From Cepaea nemoralis (lineage: Eukaryota; Mollusca; Gastropoda; Stylommatophora; Helicidae), in contig JACEFZ010013563.1 of assembly GCA_014155875.1 (NCBI GenBank), positions 248,001 through 312,000 of the forward strand: DNA of 64,000 nt. Reading direction: 5' to 3'. The notes below the pieces were generated by a model. The model saw only the letters and a program-made list of their open reading frames with translations, did not search any database and was not told the DNA's origin. Within the stretch, counting starts at the first letter, position 1, and each line of letters begins with the position of its first letter. Shown here piece after piece: positions 45,037 through 55,103 of the stretch. Position numbers and translations under genes: made by a program.

Positions 45037-45633
45037 TGTCATGGACCTAACCTTAGGCTGTTGCTTCATATTCGCTTCTGCTCTTGCTATTCTACGAGCA
45101 CGTCAGATCCATGGCTGGCGTTTACTCATGTCGCTACTTCTGTGCTCCATATTGGCTTCTGCTCCTTGCTATTCTACGAGCACGTCAGATCCATGGCTGG
45201 CGTTTACTCATGTCGCTACTTCTGTGCTCCGTATTCTAATATCCTCTAAACACTTTGTTATCATTCTTCTCCTACTCTCGCGCCAACATCACAAGTCCAA
45301 CTGAAGGACATAACATAAGTCCACGCTGGTTTCCATCGTTTATTTCGCAGCGTCATATTCACCACAGTTTCGGCATTACATCTACTCACACTGTTATTCA
45401 CAACTAAAATATGAACAAGCTACTATCACTCGAACTAAAATCTATTACACACGGCAATAGGCTGGTGTAATTCTAGCATTCGTTCGAACACGGAAGGCAG
45501 GTGGTGTCCTCACTCGTACCTTCCGATCAAACTCGAGAGTTATCCTTCCTCACACTCGTCACAAACGTGTTTCACGTACTAAAAAAACTCGTGCGGGTGT
45601 GAGCTCTGTTCATACCAAACCCGCACCCTGACA
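45037..45633. mobile_element. Solo LTR, 597 bp
   Basis: Begins TGTCATGG, ends CCCTGACA (terminal TGTCA/TGACA inverted repeat) and is flanked by a 5-bp TSD, GCAAA, at 45032-45036 and 45634-45638. Joining the flanks restores the SINE I core aatggcaaactactgag. Inside is a tandem duplication of about 92-96 bp (tgctattctacgagcacg, at about 45082 and 45169). It does not match the LTRs of Gypsy-1 or Gypsy-2. The orientation is undetermined. The short ORFs inside are not conserved and not called. Confidence 0.8.
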
Positions 45634-45734
45634 GCAAACTACTGAGCGTAATTTTGCCAAGAACATCCACAGCAGCTTAAAAATGCTGGTGTTGACTGCA
45701 ATGTTCTGTAACTATTATTCGAGGGGGGGGGGGG

Positions 45735-45876
45735 GGAATACAAGTACTTGGGAACATTCTTAAACAAGTAAATTGTTACAATTATCTCGGAAATGTCATA
45801 ACATCTGATGGGAAATGTCTTGAAGAGATTAGAAAAAGAATCGCCATGGCGAAGGCAGCCTTTTGCAAGATGGAAA
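45735..45876 (+). pseudogene. RTE-like LINE RT remnant, unit 5 (second piece)
   Basis: Encodes NCYNYLGNVITSDGKCLEEI, then RIAMAKAAFCKME, the thumb region just before the SINE II target AAGATGGAAA (45867-45876). Confidence 0.75.
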
Positions 45877-45991
45877 GGGGCTAAGTGTTCTCGAAGTATG
45901 GTGTCCGCGTCGAGTGCTGGAGGTCCCGGGCTCAAGTCCCGATAAGGGCTGGGATCTTTTCAGTGGACTCCCAGTAACAAAATGTCCCCTG

Positions 45992-46650
45992 GGCTCTGGG
46001 TAGTGAGATCGGGCGCCCGTGTGTATTGTTGTCTCTGGGTAGTGAGATCGGACGCCCGTGTGTATTGTTGTCTCTGGGTAGTGAGATCGGAACCCGTGTG
46101 TATTGTTGTCTCTGGGTAGTGCGATCGGACGCCCGTGTGTATTGATGCCTCTGGGTAGTCAGATCGGACGCCCGTGTGTATTGTTGTCTCTGGGTAGTGA
46201 GATCGGACGCCCGTGTGTATTGTTGTCTCTGGGTAGTGAGATCAGACGCCCTTGAGTATTGTTGTCTCTGGGTAGTGAGATCGGACGCTCGTGTGTATTG
46301 TTGTCTCTGGGTAGTGAGATCGGACGCCCGTGTGTATTGTTGTCTCTGGGTAGTGAGATCGGACGCCCGTGTGTATTGTTGTCTCTGGGTAGTGAGATCG
46401 GACGCCCGTGTGTATTGTTGTCTCTGGGTACTGAGATCGGACGCCCGTGTGTATTGTTGTCTCTGCGTAGTGAATTCGGACGCCCGTGTGTATTGTTGTC
46501 TCTGGGTAGTGAGATCGGACGCCCGTGTGTATTGTTGTCTCTGGGTAGTGAGATCGGACGCCCGTGTGTATTGTTGTCTCTGTGTAGTGAGATCGGACGC
46601 CCGTGTGTATTGTTGTCTCTGGGTAGTGAGATCGGACGCCCGTGTGTATT
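45992..46650 (+). repeat. 39-bp minisatellite derived from SINE II
   Basis: About 17 copies of a unit spanning ctctgggtagtgagatcgg, then acgcccgtgtgtattgttg. The same 39 bases occur once in each other SINE II copy (for example at 7924-7960). 39 is 13 codons and the unit lacks stops in several frames, so long spurious ORFs cross it on both strands (46176-46730 +, 46159-46857 -). A few units carry single changes and one lacks about two bases. Gypsy-1 inserted into a unit at GTATT. Confidence 0.93.
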
Positions 46651-47260
46651 TGTCAAGGTCTCACATCCGAGGTTGCGACGCGTTGTCTGTACCAACGCCA
46701 GACAACATAACAACACGCAACCCTGAGTGATGTTAAACACTGCAGAGGGAATACGGCGTCTTCGACGACGCCCGTATAAGCAGCCAAGCACAGCAATTGA
46801 GCGAAGCTTAAACGACCGCTGGTCAGCAGTACACCCCGTGAACCTTGCAGGGGTCATACCAGCTGACGTGAGCGTGTAGCGTGTGGAACGCCAGGACTGG
46901 CAGACGGGTTTAGGTGTTTGAATGGACAGGTCGCATGGGTATGCGAGAGTGTTTGAATCTGCATTGAGAGCTAGCCTGTACGACAGTGGGAGACTGATTC
47001 GAACGCTTGAATAGTTTGACTTGTAAGTGAGATGTTTATTGCTTGCATGTATTATTATGTATTGTAGTGATATTGTTCATGCCGTATTGATTGCTATGGA
47101 TTGTCATTGCGCGATGTTTGTGCGATAATAAATGCAGCGCGTAAATAAAGTTTGTGAATAATACTTTCGGATATTCACTTCGTGTGATTTGATAGTTTGA
47201 TATTGCTTCACACTTGCCAGAAAACGAGCTACTTATCTTGCTCTACGCAAGACTCTGACA
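46651..47260 (+). repeat. Gypsy-1 5' LTR
   Basis: 610 bp, begins TGTCAAGG and ends CTCTGACA (TGTCA/TGACA ends). aataaatgcagcg and aaataaag near 47128-47152 are poly(A)-signal candidates. Just inside, tggtggctttcgtcc (from 47270) starts with TGG and is a tentative primer-binding site set back 9 bases from the LTR. Confidence 0.95.
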
Positions 47261-47938
47261 AGTGCGAACGTGGTGGCTTTCGTCCGGGTTTTTCACCAAA
47301 TGCGAACTTGTAAATTTTTTGTCCAAGTTTGAAGCGAATGTGAAAATGCCGATAGAAGTGCGCAAATCATAAATTAGGGTAAAGTAACGATTAAATAGAG
47401 TTGATTTAATTAAATTATAAGTATGAAGATATTATTTGAAGCCAACGAGGCGTCTTCAGACTTATCGCTAAATTCAACCAATTTTGTACCTACAATCCAA
47501 AATGGCGGCCGTGCCCTTGAATGTCATTGAGTAGGGTTAGTGTGAGCGTGAAAGTTGTTGATTGTGGTAACGACTAACAATAATACTTGACAGCATACAA
47601 ACCTTTACAGACTTCAGTGACAGTACACACACCATACATTTACAAACGTTCTAATTTCGTTTAGTTTAAAAAGTACAGGTTTTTTGTGTCAACTTTACCT
47701 GAGTCTGGTGAACTTCAAACATTTTTTTGTGCGTCAACCCGAAAGACGTTCCAGTGCGAATTCGAGCACCACTGAACAGCACATTACCCAAGGATTACTT
47801 GAGTATAAAATTTTTTTCATTTCTCTTTATACTTTCGTTAGTCTGGCTTTAAACATCAACTGTGCTAGAAATATTTGTAACTTACTAACATCATAAGTAA
47901 TTTTGTGTATATTTATTCCATCATACCTATTGTTTATC
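47261..47938 (+). other. Gypsy-1 leader
   Basis: 678 bases from LTR to gag start. One 70-codon ORF (47684-47896) has no recognisable domain and is not called. Confidence 0.7.
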
Positions 47939-49261
47939 ATGTCTTCTTTAAACGATTTCATTGAAATGGGTTTAAAATTGAATATGCCTGGTGAGGGATT
48001 GAGAGCATGGAGTGAAAGTAAATATGCAGAATATCTTTTGAAACAAGAGCAAATTATTGAGCGGAATGAATGAGCGGCCGAAAGGGCGTTGAAAATGAAA
48101 GAGGCAGAATCAGAAGCTGCTCTAAAGGACTCGAAGTTGCTCTAAAGCTTCAACAGGCACAATTAGAAGCTGCTCTGAAAAGTAAAGAGGCAGACTCAGA
48201 AGCTGCTTTAAAGCTTCAACAAGCACAATCAGAAACTGCTTTGAATCTTCAACAAGCACAATCAGAAGCTGCTCTAAAACAGTCAGAAGCTGCAGTGAGG
48301 CAAGCTGAGATCTTAGCCCAAAGTAAGAGAGAAGAGCAAGAAACACAACTGAAAATTGAACAGCTAAAAGCTGAATGTTCTAAAGATAAAGTGAATAGAG
48401 AAACAGACAAAGATCAACCTCATAAGAAGTACCAAGGTCTGATTAGAAGTTACAATACAGGTGATTGCATAGCAGCATTTACCCAAAATTTCGAATTCGT
48501 TATGGATCATTACAAAATTCCAAAACCTGAATGGGGGATAGTATATGTAAGAAGTCTTTCTGGGGAACCTCTTAAAGTCATAGAGTCGATCCCAAATGAC
48601 CTGAAAGATGATTATCTGTACATCAAAGCGAAAATTATGTCACATTTTTTGCTAGATAAATCAGATTACATCTCAGAAATTCAAAATATTTTTTTCGAAA
48701 TGGCTGTCAGCAGCCAAAGTAAATGGAAGTTATGACAAATTAGTTGATCTTATGTTGAGAGATAAGATTATCGCATCTCTCCCACCCCCCTTTTATAAAT
48801 GTTTGTCAGTGTGAAAGTGTTCAACAGATGGAAAGTCGTGGCTCTGGTTATTTTTCAGCCAATAAGCAATGTTTCTCTAGTAGTCTGACCAGCACAGACT
48901 TTGTAGCAGCAGCTACATATGGCACATATCAGGCAGGGTCAAATAACGAACAAAGACCTTATAAACAAGCTACAGGGAAATTGTATCAGTGCAAATATTG
49001 CCACTATGCACACAAGGAGAATGATATGTGCGACAAACATCCTGGGTACACTGCTTACTTGCATAATTACATTTCTAAGCAAGATAAAGGAACTAAAGAT
49101 AAAAAATAAAGAACTATGAAAAAGTTACCAAATGTTATCTTTGCAAAGCTCATGGCCACTGGCGTAGGAATTGTAAAGGCAGGTCAATGACCAGAAAGGC
49201 TAATTCAGCCATGTTTGACAATTCTTCTTCAGAAGATGAAAGTTTACAAGATCACCAGTAA
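47939..49261 (+). pseudogene. gag: Gypsy-1 gag
   Basis: Starts at ATG 47939 (MSSLNDFIEMGLKLNM), similar to the Gypsy-2 gag start. A TGA at 48071-48073 and a shift then lead into the frame 48070-48735. That frame has a coiled coil of repeated ALKLQQAQSEAAL units (48120-48300), then the capsid-like core (YQGLIRSYNTGDCIAAFTQN, then YVRSLSGEPLKVIESIP, then KIMSHFLLDKSDY). Another shift near 48710 precedes YDKLVDLMLRDKIIASL, also found in Gypsy-2. Nucleocapsid region: CKYCHYAH (about 48990) and a CCHC knuckle CYLCKAHGHWRRNC (about 49128-49170). Stop at 49259-49261. Confidence 0.85.
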
Positions 49262-49281
49262 ACTCAGCACATTCCATTGAG

Positions 49282-50493
49282 GTGTTCCATCAGGAAAAAT
49301 GTACCATTTGTGATCAATTTCATGAGGATGGCGTGTTAACATGCGGCCATTCTATACCTGTTACCAGTGAGGAGGCCAATTCTGTAGTAAACTCCAAAGG
49401 TAAACTAAACATCCACCAGGGGTATGTTAATGGTAGAGCTGCCACAGTTTTACGTGATAGCGGGAGTACTCTCATTGGTGTAAAGAGAGATTATATTTTA
49501 CCATCACAATATAGTGGTAAATATGTCACATGCAGGACATTCTCAGGAAACATAGAGAAATATCCACTTGCATGGGCATATATAACTACACCATTCCTTA
49601 CAGGAAAGGTTAAATGCGCAGCATTAACCAATCCTTGCTGCGATATTATCATTGGAAACCTTCCTGAGGTGAATGACATGCCACATGATAGTATTACATC
49701 AACTGTCATTTGTAATATTGATACTACCATTTCACCTTCATCACCAATCACCATTCATGATGTATTACCACCTGTAAATGAATGTACAAATACCAATCTG
49801 GCTATGCCAGAACATACATGTATTTGTGTGAATGTAACATCAATGTGTGATGAGAATGATCGCTGTAATGTAGTAAATGCAGTAACTAGATCTACTGCAC
49901 AGATGCAAGATCGAATCGATCAAACAGAGGCTTTACAACGAGTAAGTCCTGTTGTAACATCTCCTGAGACAACTAGGGAGACGTTTATAACATCTCAGAA
50001 AGTCGATCGATCTCTGCAAAAGTATTTTAAACTTGAAGCCCAAAAGCCAAGAGTAGCAAAGAATGCTCAATGGTACTTTGCTCTGAAGAACGGAATTCTA
50101 ACACGGTACTACACCAAAGGTTCCAGCACTATCGAACAAACAGTGCTACCATTAGAAAACCGCAAGCAAGCATTGAATTTAGCTCATGACATACCCTTTG
50201 CAGGACACATGGCGTATGCTAAAACTAGAGCAAGTTTACTTACTCAATTTTATTGGCCAAAGTTTTACAGCGATACCAAACAGTATTGCAGATTATGTGA
50301 CATCTGTCAACAGCTTGTCAAAAAGGGTAAACACCCACAAGCTGAATTGCAAGTTACTGATTTGGCTAGTAGACCGTTTGAAAAGATCTCGGTCGATATA
50401 GTTGGTCCTCTGAACCATATAACATCTAAAGGTAATAGGTACATTGTAACACTCATTGATCTATGTACTCGTTGGCCAGAAGCGATCCAATGA
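49282..50493 (+). pseudogene. pol: Gypsy-1 pol part 1: protease and integrase N-terminus
   Basis: 403 codons. CTICDQF, then TCGHS (residues about 8-26) is a Cys/His motif shared with Gypsy-2. The retropepsin active site is LRDSGST with D59, S60, G61, and the second conserved patch is IIIGN. The integrase zinc-binding HHCC is at H302, H309, C339, C342 (AHDIPFAGHM, then CRLCDICQQ). The integrase core starts with KISVDIVGPL (first catalytic Asp) and runs to TRWPEAI. A one-base frame slip near 50487 ends this frame in the middle of the core; it continues in the next ORF, which overlaps it by 31 bases. Confidence 0.92.
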
Positions 50494-52769
50494 AGAACAT
50501 AACTTCCAAAGACATCATGGAAGTGTTCTTTCATATTTTTGCGAGGGTAGGATTCCCTGATACCATCCTTTCAGATCGGGGTAGCCAGTTTATTTCCTCA
50601 GCTACACAAGCCTTTACCAAAATGTTTGGTGGTAAACAATGCTTCAACAGTCCATACCACCCACATTCGACCGGTATAGTGGAAAATATTAATGGCGATA
50701 TGAAACATATGCTTTCTAAGGTAACCCAAGAACATCCTGAAGATTGGGATACTTATCTGCCTGCAATTTTGTTTGCATATAGTGAAGTGCCCCATTCCAG
50801 CACTGGGTTCTCACCATTCGAAATGTTATATGGTGCACAACCACGCGGCCCATTATCTCTGTATGAATTTATGTTGAATGAAAGTACAACTTTGTCTATA
50901 CCCATTTCACCATATGAACATGTAACATCATTGCGTGATAGAATTATGAAATCATGTATGTTAGCTAAAGAAGCTCTCCAAAAATCAAAAGCTATTTACC
51001 GACAATATGCTAACAGAGGAAATAGAACTATTACACTGACGCCAGGACAGGACGTTCTTCTTCTTTTGCCAAGTGATAGACATCGCCTAACTGACTCATG
51101 GCAAGGACCGTTCAAAGTGCTACGACAAATTTCGACGGTAGATTACGAAATTGCAGTTAGGGACAAACATAAAATTCTTCATATTAATATGCTCAAACCA
51201 TATCACCACAGGCAAGACGACCAAGTAGAGACTGCAGCAAGCACCACCATAGTGGACCAGACAGACGACAACGACACTGACGAGATACCGACACCAGTTC
51301 TTGACACGACGACCAACTTACAGGACATTAAGGTAAATCCTAAACTGACGCAGACACAGACTGACAGTTGCAGACAACTGATACAAGACTACAGGACGAT
51401 CTTTTCTGACAGCCCAGGACAGACAGATTTAGTGCAACACCAAATCATCTTGACATCTGACGTTCCTATTAAGTGTAGACCATATTCCATCCCTATACAC
51501 TATAAAGAAAAACTTCATCAAGAAATCATTGATTTAGAAGCAAATCATATCATTCGACGTTCACAATCTCATTTCTGTTCACCAATAGTTTTAGTACGCA
51601 AAAAGGACAACACTAATAGACTTTGTGTGGACTATCGTAAACTCAACAGCATTACACAGTTGGATTTAGAACCAATGAGCAACTGTGAAGACATCTTGAC
51701 TGAACTATCTGACTCACGTTATTTTACTAAACTTGACATGACAAAAAGCTACTGGCAGATAGCTGTACATCCTGATAGTATACATCTGACTGCATTTGCC
51801 ACACCGTGGGGTTTATACGAATGGTGTAAACTACCTTTCGGATTAGTCAATGCACCAGCTACCTTCGTCAGAATGACAAGAATTCTTTTGACAGACATTG
51901 CTAACATCATTCGGTACATGGGCGACATTTGCATACACACAAAGGACATGACAGAGCACATAACAGCACTACAGCAGACATTGGACAGGATTAGACATCA
52001 TGGACTGACTGTAAAATCTTCCAAAGTTGATATAGCCTTTCAGGAAATTGCATTTTTGGTCTATAAGATCTCAAATGGCTTTATATCAACTGACGATAAC
52101 ATCATGTCCAGAATTTTGAAATTGTCGCTTCCGACAACTAAGAAACAGTTGCGAAGTGTGTTAGGTCTTTTAATCTATTATAGACAGTTTATTCCTCATT
52201 TTGCTGAATTGACCAAATATTTCACTGATCTACTAACAAATAAACATCCCAACGTGATTGTAAACAGTGAATGTTTAAGGCCAGCATTTACGAAGATTCT
52301 TTCATATTTTTCTAAATCACCTATTCTGAAATTGCCAAATTTGAATATTACTTTTAGATTAAGATGTGACGCGAGCTCCGTAGCCATTGGAGGTGTGCTT
52401 CTCCAAGAACACGACCAAATCTTGTACCCAGTATACTACGTCTCTCGAAAACTGAACACCAGCGAACGAAATTACAGTACACCGGAACTCGAGGCTCTTG
52501 CCATGGTATTTTCGGTACGTAAACTTTCTAGATTTTTGTTAGGCAAACATTTCATTATTGAAACAGACAATAGTCCGCTGACAATTGTTACCAGAGGAAC
52601 GACTACTAACAGCAAGGTGGCAAGATGGTCCCTTCTTCTGCAGGACTATAGCTATGAGATTAACCATATAAAGGGTTCACAAAACTGTCTTGCAGATCTT
52701 TTGTCGAGATGTCCATACAACGAACCTAATACCCAGTCAACACCAGAGCACAGTGCAGAGGGTGTATAA
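50463..52769 (+). pseudogene. pol: Gypsy-1 pol part 2: integrase core, RT, RNase H
   Basis: 768 codons without a stop; the first nine are out-of-frame relative to the true product. Integrase core: D38 in ILSDRGSQF and E74 in GIVEN, a D-35-E spacing. A GPY/F-like module (WQGPFKVL, then HINMLKPY) ends near residue 255. RT follows: CRPYSIPIHYKEKLHQEI, RLCVDYRKLN, KLDMTKSYWQI (first Asp), LPFGLVNAPATF. The catalytic box is YMGD (485-488) instead of YxDD. RNase H: D636 in RCDASS, E in TPELEALAMVF, D in IETDNSPL, then HIKGSQNCLADLLSR. Ends at a stop at 52769. Confidence 0.95.
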
Positions 52770-54070
52770 AACTGCAACGTAGATAGTGCTCAGTACCACA
52801 GCCAATTGTGACAATGTGTCAGTAACGCTGTGCACACCAATGTGATGGGGTAGATTATATCTCCTAATGTATATAACTTATGTACATATTTGGATTCTTA
52901 TTATTATTATGCGAATGAATGCGTGTATAATTGTGAGATATGTGAACGAATGGAATCAGTATTATGTAAACTAATGTGTTGTATAACTGTGAGATATGAG
53001 AAAGAATGTGATTATTATTGTAAATACATAAATATTGTAACAACCAGACACTACAGAGAAGTGTCACTGGACAACACTACAGGATCCAGGAATTTACCAA
53101 GCCACTACAACGTGAGGTAATCCTGAAGGTATCCAGACCGAGGTGTCCAAGACGTTTTAACAAAGTACGAAAGATGACTGCGATAGTACAATCCGAGCAG
53201 AAGGCGGAAGAGACGATCCAACAGCTGATAATAACAACTACTACTCCGTTTAGATAATATCCATCCAGAATGGACTAATGTCATGTGAATGACACCACCA
53301 CACATGTAATAGTACAGCTGTATATTTCCGATTTTTTGGCATAGTAATATTAAAAGTTAACAGACTACGCTAAAAAGTCTATACATGTATGACTATTGTA
53401 TTTAAAATGTGATATAAAATATTTCCATATACGGAATTGCATATGTCGATTTTTATAAGATGTAATCTCAGCATCGTAACTTGATTGCTTCTTTACAAAC
53501 GTGACTTTTTGTGCACATTTGTCAATAAGTATCAAATTATGACACTAAGAAATAAATTTGCAGTGGTAATTTATGTCTTGTAAACGACGATAAATTATTG
53601 TTCCTAAATTTTTTGTATAATAACCAGGCGTCATTACTCTAAATTGTTGGTAATATGTAAATATGTATTGTAACCATTAACATGTGTGCTTGATAAATAA
53701 CATGTCAATGTAACGTCGTTTAGATATGGACAGTATATTGCCAAAACTGTTGACCTTCATTAGAAACTCTAAACAGAGGTCTGATGATGGAGCTATCTCA
53801 GAGGGAGATGTTCACGGCTTGACCTGATTATTTTAGTATTTTTGTTCTTGGTTGTGAGGTAGGGGCCAGTTTAGCCAATACCTACCGGACTAGCTGTGTC
53901 ACAGCGAGGTAATGCCCATGAAATAGATTGTACTTGACTGTTGTACTTCATAGTGCAACATAATTGGTGTATACATATTGCTTACTATTCACCTGTATAT
54001 ATTTATAATAACTGTTAAGGTATAATGTTCGACTTTGACATGTTTAATAACACCTATATATATTGTACAT
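52770..54070 (+). other. Gypsy-1 3' internal non-coding region
   Basis: About 1.3 kb, AT-rich, with no recognisable domain. Long for a Gypsy element without env. Short ORFs (52890-53120 +, 53105-53305 -) are not supported. It may be the decayed site of a lost third ORF or simply a long 3' UTR. Confidence 0.65.
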
Positions 54071-54089
54071 GAAAAAGGGGTGTGGAGAG
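54071..54089 (+). promoter_or_regulatory. Gypsy-1 polypurine tract
   Basis: gaaaaaggggtgtggagag, purine-rich and directly before the 3' LTR, where the plus-strand DNA primer of LTR retrotransposons is made. Confidence 0.8.
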
Positions 54090-54700
54090 TGTCAAGGTCT
54101 CACATCCGAGGTTGCGACGCGTTGTCTGTACCAACGCCAGACAACATAACAACACGCAACCCTGAGTGATGTTAAACACTGCAGAGGGAATACGGCGTCT
54201 TCGACGACGCCCGTATAAGCAGCCAAGCACAGCAATTGAGCGAGGCTTAAACGACCGCTAGTCAGCAGTACACCCCGTGAACCTTGCAGGGGTCACACTA
54301 GCTGACGTGAGCGTGTAGCGTGTAGAACGCCAGGACTGGCAGACGGGTTTAGGTGTTTGAATGGACAGGTCGCATGGGTATGCAAGGAGTGTTTGAATCT
54401 GCGTTGAGAGCTAGCCTGCACGACAGTGGGAGACTGGTTCGAACGCTTGAATAGTTTGACTTGTAAGTGAGATGTTTATTGCTTGCATGTATTATTATGT
54501 ATTGTAGTGATATTGTTCATGCCGTAATGATTGCTATGGATTGTCATTGCGCGATGTTTGTGCGATAATAAATGCAGCGCGTAAATAAAGCTTGTGAATA
54601 ATACTTTCGGATATTCACTTCGTGTGATTTGATAGTTTGATATTGCTTCACATTTGCCAGAAAACGAGCTACTTATCTTGCTTTACGCAAGACTCTGACA
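54090..54700 (+). repeat. Gypsy-1 3' LTR
   Basis: 611 bp. Differs from the 5' LTR mainly by transitions (for example gaagct/gaggct, gcatt/gcgtt, agtttg/agcttg, ctctac/ctttac) and one indel (gcgagag/gcaaggag). Confidence 0.95.
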
Positions 54701-54726
54701 GTATTGTTGTCTCTGGGTAGTGAGAT

Positions 54727-54849
54727 AGTTGTAGGTTATGATACAGTATTGAGTGAAGACAATGAGCAGGATCTGCAACATTTAGTATATGCGGTTGTGG
54801 TTGTTGCACACAGTGAACAACTAATGTTATAATTATATTGTAAGAAGAC
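54727..54849 (+). other. LINE RT fragment inside SINE II
   Basis: gttgtaggttatg, then atacagtattgagtgaag, then gcaggatctgcaacatttag to attatattgtaagaagac matches the LINE RT palm at about 36920-37020. It lies between the SINE II central unit (gtagtgagat) and the SINE continuation (gtgtgtattgttgcgcac). No TSD or tail is seen, so template switching, gene conversion or repair is more likely than retrotransposition. Confidence 0.65.
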
Positions 54850-55103
54850 GTGTGTATTGTTGCGCACGTAACAAATTCCTTGGCTGTTGGAAATCGAAAA
54901 AGAGTAGCCTAACGGCGCTGCCCGGGCAAAATTTCGAGTTAAAAATCTACCCAAGGTATTTCAGGATCCTCGTCGTTGCTACGGAGTTCCTACACTGGGC
55001 TGAAATTCTCCGTACTCAAGTTTGAGTTAGGAGGATAACGGAGCACTTAAGAGTTGCACCCGTGAGCCGTGATGTTGGTCTGTCGACCAAACTCAACTAA
55101 ACT

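Larger units (their letters stand above)
37075..45720 (+). mobile_element. tRNA-headed SINE family I, split over 8.6 kb
   Basis: The 5' part is 37075-37152 (gaaggggttaacgactttct, then gtaatgcagctgc). The middle is 44951-45036 (cgcagctgcgctatattcga, then gttgctcagaaatcaatgg). The 3' part is 45634-45720 (gcaaactactgagcgtaat, then gttgactgcaatgttctg). GCAGCTGC is repeated at the first break and GCAAA at the second, so two independent insertions broke one SINE copy. Confidence 0.75.
46651..54700 (+). mobile_element. Gypsy-1: Gmr1-like LTR retrotransposon, full length
   Basis: 8050 bp with LTRs 46651-47260 and 54090-54700, a 5-bp TSD GTATT (46646-46650 and 54701-54705) and a polypurine tract before the 3' LTR. 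Domain order: gag, protease, integrase, RT, RNase H. The integrase-before-RT order is known from the Gmr1 group of Ty3/Gypsy elements, while canonical Gypsy has integrase last. There is no env-like ORF. LTRs differ at about 13 substitutions plus one indel (about 2%). Coding parts carry several frame breaks and an RT active-site change, so it looks inactive. Confidence 0.95.
45877..55103 (+). mobile_element. tRNA-headed SINE family II, split over 9.2 kb
   Basis: The TSD AAGATGGAAA occurs at 45867-45876 and 55104-55113. The head (ggggctaagtgttctcgaag, B box gctcaagtccc) is at 45877-45990. The central motif became the 39-bp minisatellite (45992-46650 and 54701-54726). The 3' part (cgctgcccgggcaaaatttc, then ggatcctcgtcgttgctacg, then gtcgaccaaactcaacta) is 54850-55103. 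Gypsy-1 and a fragment of LINE RT lie between. Confidence 0.85.

Noticed and set aside
46159..46857. Periodic proteins of 155-232 residues on both strands, which could look like a repeat protein
   Set aside because: They come from a 39-bp minisatellite whose unit is a multiple of three without stops; the unit is part of a non-coding SINE.
53105..53305. Small ORFs in the Gypsy-1 3' region as accessory genes
   Set aside because: Short, no domain, no sign of conserved frame.
46651..54700. Endogenous retrovirus
   Set aside because: No env-like ORF with signal peptide or transmembrane segments between RNase H and the 3' LTR; the structure is that of an LTR retrotransposon.
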